Positions 6,563 to 11,353 of a DNA stretch of 11,353 bases are shown here, piece by piece; position 1 is the first letter of the stretch, and the number at the start of each line of letters is the position of its first letter. The stretch comes from Reyranella sp. (GTDB lineage: Bacteria; Pseudomonadota; Alphaproteobacteria; Reyranellales; Reyranellaceae), in the NCBI GenBank assembly GCA_030679805.1, contig JAUXST010000397.1:1-11353 (forward strand). Direction: 5' to 3'. A program made the translations under genes and the position numbers. The notes under the pieces were generated by a model. The model was given only the letters and a program-made list of their open reading frames with translations. It was not told the DNA's origin and searched no databases.

Positions 6563-6787
6563 ATGAAACCAATTGCCGTCTTGGGCATCCTCCTGATCGC
6601 GATCGGTATCGCTGGCCTGCTGATCGCCAACATCTCGTTCACCGAGAAGAAGGTGATCGTCGACGCCGGCCCGCTCAAGATAACGGCCGATCAGCAGCAC
6701 ACCATTCCGATCCCCACCATCGCCGGGATCATCGCCGTCGTCGTCGGCGCCGGCCTGCTGTTTTACGGCCGCAAGGCCCGCAGCTAG
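6563..6787 (+). CDS. Small two-helix membrane protein of unknown function
   Basis: This 74-residue protein has a hydrophobic helix at about residues 4-24 and another at 51-68. Between them is a polar loop with the pattern VIVDAGPLKITADQQHTIPI, and the protein ends in a short basic tail, GRKARS. I recall small bacterial membrane proteins with a similar VVDxGPL...TIPxP loop, perhaps near DUF3185, but cannot fix the family. There is no clear Shine-Dalgarno before the ATG, and the gene lies 48 bases after the UGSC selenoprotein on the same strand, so it may be expressed from that message. Its stop TAG overlaps the stop of the convergent Lin0512 gene within one CTAG. It looks coding (GC-ending codons, sensible topology), but a link to the selenoprotein is unproven. 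Confidence 0.75.
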   Translation: MKPIAVLGILLIAIGIAGLLIANISFTEKKVIVDAGPLKITADQQHTIPIPTIAGIIAVVVGAGLLFYGRKARS

Positions 6788-7128
6788 GGCAGTTCCAGCC
6801 GGACCGCGACGGCGGCACTGGCGATCACCGCCGGGTCGTTGTTGTCGGGATCGGCGACGTCTAGGCCGCCCTTCACCACCTTCACCGTGACGATGCCGTA
6901 CGGCAGCGATGCCCGCACCTTCTCGGCGTCGACCTTGTCGGGCTGCTGCACGCCGATCGTCACGTCGACGAACATGCCTGTCTTCGAGTTGACCCCAAGC
7001 GTGCGGATCATCGCCAGCGAGGAATGATGGAGCGCGTCCTGCACGGCACGGAGCGCTGCCTTGGTGTAGTCGCCACCGTGCAGGTCGTTGCCGGTGCCGA
7101 GTTCGAGGATGACGCGTTTGGCGGCCAT
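6784..7128 (-). CDS. Lin0512-family protein (downstream paralog)
   Basis: This 114-residue protein belongs to the Lin0512 family (PF09585/TIGR02058), of unknown function. Diagnostic parts are ELGTGNDLHGGDYTKAALRA (9-28), a short SSL segment (36-38) and DVTIGVQQPDKVDAEKV (55-71), then a LPYGIVTVKVVKGGL hairpin-like stretch. By eye it is about half identical to the gene immediately upstream, which points to a tandem duplication. The ATG at 7128 follows GGGAGCAAGATC and lies 14 bases after the paralog's stop. Its length matches the family, and it has no signal peptide. Position at the end of the Bug receptor operon suggests a role in handling the imported compound, which is inference. Confidence 0.9.
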   Translation of the reverse strand: MAAKRVILELGTGNDLHGGDYTKAALRAVQDALHHSSLAMIRTLGVNSKTGMFVDVTIGVQQPDKVDAEKVRASLPYGIVTVKVVKGGLDVADPDNNDPAVIASAAVAVRLELP

Positions 7129-7142
7129 GATCTTGCTCCCGC

Positions 7143-7481
7143 TTACAGGTCGAGCCGGACAATGGCGGCCGCCTGGGCGATCACCGTCTTGTCCGTGCCG
7201 GCTTCGTTGGCAATTTCGAGGCCGCCCTCGAAGACCTTCACCGTGCCGGTGCCGTGCGGCAGCACTGCCAGCACCTGCTGGGTGTCGACCTGGTCGGGCT
7301 TGGGCACCCCGATCAAAACCTCGACCTGCATATCGTCGCTCGACTTGCCGAGCGCCGTGGCGACGGTGAGCGAGTTGTGCCACAGCGCATCCCTGAGCGC
7401 GCGGACGGCGGCCTTGGTGTAGTCGCCGCCGCGGATGTCGGTGCCCATGCCGATCTCGAGGGCCACGCGTTTCAATGCCAT
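7143..7481 (-). CDS. Lin0512-family protein (upstream paralog)
   Basis: This 112-residue protein of the Lin0512 family carries EIGMGTDIRGGDYTKAAVRA (9-28), NSL (36-38), VEVLIGVPKPDQVD (53-66) and LPHGTGTVKVFEGGLEIAN. The ATG at 7481 has GGGAGAC a few bases ahead, overlapping the end of the preceding receptor gene; the gap to that gene is only 10 bases, so the two are co-transcribed. Together with the following paralog it may form a homologous pair, possibly a heteromer. The family has no assigned reaction that I know of. It is cytoplasmic by absence of signal or membrane segments. Confidence 0.9.
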   Translation of the reverse strand: MALKRVALEIGMGTDIRGGDYTKAAVRALRDALWHNSLTVATALGKSSDDMQVEVLIGVPKPDQVDTQQVLAVLPHGTGTVKVFEGGLEIANEAGTDKTVIAQAAAIVRLDL

Positions 7482-7491
7482 TGCCGTCTCC

Positions 7492-8487
7492 CTAGCTCTT
7501 GGCCAGCCCCGCCTTGATGAGCAGCGGCTTCACGTCGACATAGTACTTTTCGGCGAAGGCGCGGAACTGGGCGGGGTTCTTGTCCCACGGCACCTGGATG
7601 AACTTCGCCAGGTACTCCGTGACCTTGGGCGAGGCCGAGGCTTCCTTGAACGCCTGGTAGATCGACTCGACGATCTCCGGCGGCATGCCCTTGGGTCCGA
7701 GAAGGCCGTAGGGGCTCTGGCCCACGACCTTGACGCCGAGTTCGGTCATGGTCGGCACTTCCTTGTAGCGCGGGATGCGCTGCTCGGTGGCGAAGGCCAG
7801 GATGCGGCACTTGCCGTCGTCGACGAACGGCGCCCATTGGGCGGCGTCGGCGACGAACTGGATCTCGCCGCCCATCAGCGCCTGCATCCATTCCGCGCCG
7901 CCCTTGTAGGGAACGTGGGTGAACCTGGCGCCGGTCGCCTGCTCGATCTCGATCATCATGAGCTGGCCGGTGCCGCCCACGCCCGAGGTGCCGTAGTTGT
8001 ACTTGTCCGGCTCCTTCTTGCCGGCGGCGATCATGTCCTGGAAGGTCTTCCAGGGCGAGTCGGTGCGCACGACGATGCCCATCGTGTAGCTCGAGAGGCC
8101 GGTGATGTAGGTGAAGTCGGCCAGCGGATTCCAGTTGGTCTTCTGATAGTGCGGATAGCGCAGCGTGTTGATGCTCATGACGGCCAGCGTCTGGCCGTCG
8201 GGCTTGGCGTTGAGCAGCATGGCAGGTGCCAGCGTGCCGGCGGCACCCGGCTTGATGTCGATGACGATCTGCTGGCCCAGGATCTTGGCCACGACCTCGC
8301 CGAGCAGGCGCATATGGACGTCGGTGACGCCGCCCGCCGCGAACGGATTGTAGATCGTGATCGGCTTGTCGGGCTTCCAGCGCGGCTGGCCGTGCGCGAC
8401 CATGGGGGCCGCCAGCGGCGCGGCCACGGCGGCAGCGCAGCCAAGGGCGGTAAATCGACGACGACGCACGGCAAACGACTTCGACAA
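7492..8487 (-). CDS. Bug/TctC-type solute receptor with TTG start
   Basis: This 331-residue Bug-family periplasmic receptor has a twin-arginine type signal with VRRRRFTALG (residues 7-16), a hydrophobic stretch and cleavage near VAHGQ (about 34). Family motifs are PITIYNPFAAGGVTD, a PGAAGTLAP segment, PDGQTL, NYGTSGVGGTGQLMM and THVPYKGGAEWMQALMGGEI. No in-frame ATG precedes the mature domain, so the start is the TTG at 8487, which has a near-perfect AGGAGG five bases upstream. It leads directly into the two Lin0512 genes. There is no transporter membrane subunit nearby, as is common for orphan Bug receptors. The ligand is unknown. Confidence 0.92.
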   Translation of the reverse strand: MSKSFAVRRRRFTALGCAAAVAAPLAAPMVAHGQPRWKPDKPITIYNPFAAGGVTDVHMRLLGEVVAKILGQQIVIDIKPGAAGTLAPAMLLNAKPDGQTLAVMSINTLRYPHYQKTNWNPLADFTYITGLSSYTMGIVVRTDSPWKTFQDMIAAGKKEPDKYNYGTSGVGGTGQLMMIEIEQATGARFTHVPYKGGAEWMQALMGGEIQFVADAAQWAPFVDDGKCRILAFATEQRIPRYKEVPTMTELGVKVVGQSPYGLLGPKGMPPEIVESIYQAFKEASASPKVTEYLAKFIQVPWDKNPAQFRAFAEKYYVDVKPLLIKAGLAKS

Positions 8488-8492
8488 AGCTT

Positions 8493-8498
8493 CCTCCT
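8493..8498 (-). promoter_or_regulatory. Strong ribosome binding site for a TTG start
   Basis: AGGAGG on the minus strand lies 5 bases before TTG 8487-8485. A consensus Shine-Dalgarno may compensate for the weak start codon, and it settles the start of the receptor. Confidence 0.8.
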
Positions 8499-8559
8499 GG
8501 GCGTTTCTTGGAGCGACGCCAGTGTAGGTGAAAGCGCGTCGAGCGCTACTTGTCGAGTG

Positions 8560-8958
8560 CTACTTCTTCCGCATGGCGTCGTAGCTCCACGGGCCGGGGC
8601 CGGCCGCGGCGATGAAGAGGAACACGAAGCAGTAGAGGATGGCCAATTCGCCGCCATTGAGGATCGGATAGAAGCCGCGCGGCGCGTGGGACATGAAGTA
8701 GGCCACGGCCATGAAGCCCGACAGGATGAACGCCGTCGTGCGCGTGAACAGGCCCAGGATCAGGAGCAGGCTGCCCACGATCTCGATTGCGCCGGCGGCG
8801 CCGATGAGCGACATCGGCTCGAGCTTGGCGAACATCGGCACGACCGGGAACTTGAAGTGCTTGGCGGTGCCGTGCTGCAGGAACAGCAGCCCCGACATGA
8901 TGCGCAGCACGCTGAGCAGGCGCGGTGACCATGCCGTCGCAAGTGCGTCTAGATTCAT
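8560..8958 (-). CDS. DoxX-family membrane protein
   Basis: This 132-residue integral membrane protein has four predicted helices at about residues 14-30, 50-70, 74-92 and 104-120. It shows the DoxX-family (PF07681) pattern: LLSVLRIMSGLLFLQHGTAK near the N-terminus and a GLFTRTTAFILSGFMAVAYF stretch in the middle. DoxX relatives range from a thiosulfate:quinone oxidoreductase subunit in archaea to many uncharacterised bacterial proteins, so a redox role at the membrane is possible but not shown here. The ATG at 8958 follows GGGGGAG by 8 bases. The open frame runs further upstream into 9345, but that part reads like a shadow of the receptor gene. It lies between two Bug receptor genes on the same strand, with gaps of 71 and 83 bases, and may belong to the same transcript. 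Confidence 0.9.
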   Translation of the reverse strand: MNLDALATAWSPRLLSVLRIMSGLLFLQHGTAKHFKFPVVPMFAKLEPMSLIGAAGAIEIVGSLLLILGLFTRTTAFILSGFMAVAYFMSHAPRGFYPILNGGELAILYCFVFLFIAAAGPGPWSYDAMRKK

Positions 8959-9041
8959 CGTGATGACTCCCCCGGAAAATGAACTGGCCTCACTGTGGCG
9001 ACCGTCCTTCATCGCCGCAAGCGGGCCAACTGGTGACCAGG

Positions 9042-10025
9042 TTACTTCTCCGGCACCTTGCCGATGCGCTCGACCGCGGTCGCCAGCCGCTTGGCATCGG
9101 CGGCGACGAAGGCCGCGAACGCGGGCGCATCGAGATAGGCGATCGGCGTCTCGACCTTGGCCATCGCCGCCTTGAACTCGGGATCCTCGACCGTGCGCCT
9201 GACGGTGTCGCGCAATGTCGCCATGACCGGCGCCGGCGTGGCTGCGGGCGCAAAGAGTCCCGACCAGATGTAGAAGGTGGCGTCGTAGCCCAGCTCCTTC
9301 ATGCTGGGCACGTCGGGCAGCGAGGCCAAACGCTTGTCGCCCCACACCGCGAGCGCCCGCATCTTGCCGCCCTTGATCTGGCCGATCGCCGCCGACGGGC
9401 CCGAGGCGAGTGCCGCGATCTGGCCGCCCAGCAATGCCGCCACCGCGGGACCACCGCCCTGGTAGGGAATGTGAAACAGCTTTATGTCGGCGGCGGCGGC
9501 GAAGATCTCCATCGCCACATGCAGCGTGCCGTACACGCCGGAAGATCCGTAGTTGATCGTGCCGGGCTTGGCCTTCGCCGCCTCGACGAAATCCTTCAGC
9601 GTCTTATAAGGCCCGTCCGCGCTCACCACGAGCACGGTGGGATCGGCGCTGATGAGCGCGATGGGCGCGAACTGGTCGAGCTCGTAGGCCGCGGGCCGGC
9701 CCTGCAGGCGGTCGGCCACCGGCAGCACCGAGATCGACGACAGCGCCATCAGGATCGTGTAGCCGTCCGGCGCCGCGCGCGAGGCAAGGGCCGCGCCCAC
9801 CGAGCCGCCGGCGCCCGCCTTGTTCACCACCACCACCGACTGCTTCAAGAGCTTGCCCATGACATGGGCGGTCGGCCGGCCGGTGATGTCGGCCACGCCG
9901 CCGGGCGGAAACGGCACGATCATCTGGATCGGCCGCGACGGATAGGCGTCCTGGGCCGCCGCCGGCCTCGCTTCAATCGAGAGGGCTGGCAGCAGCATGG
10001 AGGCGAGGACCGCGCGCCGCTTCAT
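9042..10025 (-). CDS. Bug/TctC-type solute receptor
   Basis: This 327-residue Bug-family periplasmic receptor has a short signal peptide, MKRRAVLASMLLPALSIEA, cleaved near AAAQ (about residue 25). The mature part contains PIQMIVPFPPGGVADITGRP, a VNKAGAGGSVGA segment, PDGYTILM, INYGSSGVYGTLHVAMEI, FHIPYQGGGPAVAALLGGQI and VPSMKELGYD, all typical of the family. The ATG at 10025 begins one base after the stop of the secreted protein upstream, so their translation is probably coupled. This close link suggests that the two exported proteins serve the same process. No TctA/TctB genes are present. Confidence 0.93.
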   Translation of the reverse strand: MKRRAVLASMLLPALSIEARPAAAQDAYPSRPIQMIVPFPPGGVADITGRPTAHVMGKLLKQSVVVVNKAGAGGSVGAALASRAAPDGYTILMALSSISVLPVADRLQGRPAAYELDQFAPIALISADPTVLVVSADGPYKTLKDFVEAAKAKPGTINYGSSGVYGTLHVAMEIFAAAADIKLFHIPYQGGGPAVAALLGGQIAALASGPSAAIGQIKGGKMRALAVWGDKRLASLPDVPSMKELGYDATFYIWSGLFAPAATPAPVMATLRDTVRRTVEDPEFKAAMAKVETPIAYLDAPAFAAFVAADAKRLATAVERIGKVPEK

Positions 10026-10026
10026 C

Positions 10027-10938
10027 CTACTTGCCTGGTCCGGCCTTCGCGGCGCCGGGCTTGGTCCCTGGATAGGCCGCGGTGAAGCCGAACAGGTCGA
10101 CCAGCGCGTTGGGCATCATGATCTTGTCGAGGTCGTCCAGCCCCGCCGTTTTGACGGGCTTCAGCCCCAGCGCCAGCGGCCCCTTGGGCGCCCTCCAGTC
10201 GGCGATGAAGGAGGCCACCGCATCGAGCGCCTTCAGCGTCGGCGGTCCCTGGGTGGTGGCGAAGCCCGCGAGCGTGCCTAGGGCGGTATCGACCATGTCC
10301 TGCGCCTTGCCACCCTGTTCCTTGGCCATCGCCGGCAGCACCTTGGCGATCAGTCCCGTATCGTCGATCGCCAATGAGGCGGTGCGCAGCTTGCCGTCGT
10401 CCATGGCGCTCGACTTGTCGCTGATGCCGTCGATCACCAGCGCCAGCGTGAGCTTGCCCTGGCCGCGCAGGCTCACCTCCAGCGTCTTCAGCGTCAGCAC
10501 CTTCTCCTTGCCGTCGATGTTGTAGTCGAGCGCGATGTCGACCGGCACTTTCGGCACGCCATAGGGCGCCAGCATCGTGAAAACCTCGTCGTCGCCCGTC
10601 ATGCCCTCGATCTTGAGCCGGGCGAAGCGCGGCGCCTCGTCGTCCTTGGCGTCCTTCTTCAGCCGGTCGAAGTCGAGCTCGTCGACCGCGATCTTCTCGA
10701 TCTTGACCGTGCTCTCCTTGTCGCCGGTCGCCGGGTTGGCCGGCACGACGGCCACCACGTCGGTCAGCACGAAGCCCGAGGTGCCGACGGCGGTGCCGGT
10801 CTTGTAGGTGAAGCTCTTGAGCTCGAGCTGCGGCTTCAGCTCCTTCTCGAAGCGCTGCAGGCCGTCCTGCGCCCACGCAGCTGTCGCCAGCCAAGCCACC
10901 ATCAGCGCCGAGCCGAAGCCCGCCCAAATCCCCCGCAT
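10027..10938 (-). CDS. Secreted protein of unknown function
   Basis: From the start at 10938 this is a 303-residue exported protein with a signal peptide (residues 1-23) ending AAWA before QDG. I recognise no domain. The mature part is rich in K/D/E and alternating hydrophobic residues, with stretches such as LELKSFTYKTGTAVGTSGFV and DIALDYNIDGKEKVLTLKTL. These suggest beta-rich repeats like those of proteins that bind lipids or the envelope, and the tail is low-complexity (GTKPGAAKAGPGK). Three in-frame ATGs (10974, 10953, 10938) compete. The last is chosen because GGGGGA lies at a proper distance before it and the signal peptide begins there; the other two lack a ribosome site. The gene is directly coupled to the Bug receptor downstream. 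A periplasmic or outer-envelope role is likely. Confidence 0.8.
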   Translation of the reverse strand: MRGIWAGFGSALMVAWLATAAWAQDGLQRFEKELKPQLELKSFTYKTGTAVGTSGFVLTDVVAVVPANPATGDKESTVKIEKIAVDELDFDRLKKDAKDDEAPRFARLKIEGMTGDDEVFTMLAPYGVPKVPVDIALDYNIDGKEKVLTLKTLEVSLRGQGKLTLALVIDGISDKSSAMDDGKLRTASLAIDDTGLIAKVLPAMAKEQGGKAQDMVDTALGTLAGFATTQGPPTLKALDAVASFIADWRAPKGPLALGLKPVKTAGLDDLDKIMMPNALVDLFGFTAAYPGTKPGAAKAGPGK

Positions 10939-10953
10939 CAAAATCCCCCGCAT
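10924..10953 (-). repeat. Tandem 15-bp repeat at the start of the secreted-protein gene
   Basis: Two adjacent 15-bp units, 10924-10938 and 10939-10953, differ at one base. On the minus strand each begins ATGCGGGGGATTT. The duplication supplies both an ATG and the GGGGGA ribosome site of the next ATG, so it affects which start codon works. Confidence 0.75.
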
Positions 10954-11050
10954 GTTGAGCGCGGACCCTAGCATCGACGCGTTGCAGCGGCGACTCGCGA
11001 GAGGGGAGACGGCGGACAGGCATGGGACAGGGGTTCACGTCGCCGGGAGG

Positions 11051-11353
11051 CTACGGCGACGGCGCCCAAGCAATTGATTTGATGGGCAGATCCCACTCCA
11101 GCACGGGGAGGTGTCCGAGACGCCGGGTGATTCGTTTCATGTCGCGGCGGCGGGCATGTTCCGCCGCGATTTGGTCGAACGCCGCCTTGAATTCGGCGTT
11201 CACGTGCCGCCACATATAGATCGTGCCGCGCGGCAGGTCGGCACGCGCCGCCGCCCGCGTCGCCGACGGGGTCATCAGATACTTTTCGAGGAAGCGGGCC
11301 TGCCGGGCGACCGTCTTGGGCCGCTGCCTGGGCTGATGCTCGGACTGATCCTG
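11051..11353 (-). CDS. Helix-turn-helix protein, N-terminus cut by window edge
   Basis: An open frame enters from the right edge and ends at TAG 11053-11051, giving 100 visible residues. The segment ARQARFLEKYLMTPSATRAA, then ARADLPRGTIYMWRHVNAEF and KAAFDQIAAEH, has the layout of a homeodomain-like helix-turn-helix. It resembles terminase-small-subunit-like or transposase-like DNA-binding domains, with the turn at about DLPRGTIYMWR. The C-terminus is basic (RRRDMKRITRRLG). A shorter start at ATG 11275 is possible, but it would remove the first helix, and the frame stays open to the edge with good codon use. No other phage or transposon gene is nearby, so I treat it as a DNA-binding protein of unknown role. 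Confidence 0.65.
   Translation of the reverse strand, partial: QDQSEHQPRQRPKTVARQARFLEKYLMTPSATRAAARADLPRGTIYMWRHVNAEFKAAFDQIAAEHARRRDMKRITRRLGHLPVLEWDLPIKSIAWAPSP

Noticed and set aside
7435..8928. Plus-strand frame of 497 codons opposite the receptor and DoxX genes
   Set aside because: It spans several well-supported minus-strand genes and their gaps, and its product is rich in R, H, D and G without any recognised motif.
11051..11353. Prophage terminase small subunit
   Set aside because: The helix-turn-helix layout is only suggestive, and no large terminase, integrase or attachment site is visible, so a phage assignment is not supported.

Overview
The window is GC-rich with strongly GC-ending codons. 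It carries three Bug/TctC-type periplasmic solute receptors, a flavin-dependent monooxygenase, a LysR regulator, a DoxX protein and Lin0512 proteins. This mix suggests an alphaproteobacterium of the Rhodospirillales/Hyphomicrobiales kind; that is an inference from gene content only. No rRNA, tRNA, CRISPR array, insertion sequence or phage module is visible, and no stretch longer than 300 bases lacks a gene.

Layout. The 3' end of an unidentified plus-strand gene (1-114) converges on a gamma-glutamyltranspeptidase-like Ntn-hydrolase (137-1750, minus). A 100-bp divergent region follows, and then a plus-strand block: Bug receptor (1851-2831), SsuD-like FMNH2-dependent monooxygenase (2834-3922), LysR regulator overlapping it by one base (3922-4836), a conserved WTDGLPIVPPT-type protein (4920-5975), a UGSC-family protein (5990-6514) and a small two-helix membrane protein (6563-6787). 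The minus-strand block is read from the right edge inward: truncated HTH protein (11353-11051), secreted protein of unknown function (10938-10027), Bug receptor (10025-9042), DoxX membrane protein (8958-8560), Bug receptor with a TTG start (8487-7492) and two tandem Lin0512-family genes (7481-7143 and 7128-6784). The two blocks meet tail to tail and share a CTAG at their stop codons.

The main discovery is at 5990-6514. Standard gene calling would end this gene at an in-frame TGA (6269-6271) and call a second small gene from GTG 6305. Read through as selenocysteine, the TGA gives one 174-residue UGSC-family selenoprotein with the motif D-U-G-S-C-S-S-C. Directly after the TGA lies a hairpin with a perfect 7-bp stem and a GTC loop, 19 nt from the TGA, plus a 5-bp lower stem. 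Its tip closely resembles the E. coli fdhF SECIS element as I remember it. The codons over the hairpin break the usual GC-ending codon use, as expected where an RNA structure constrains the coding sequence.

Working model (inference). The monooxygenase, the regulator, the WTDGLP protein with a C-terminal CxxC tail and the UGSC selenoprotein form one selenium-dependent redox or catabolic cassette. The Bug receptor would capture an organic anion as substrate. The substrate is unknown. Organosulfur chemistry is suggested only by the SsuD-like enzyme.
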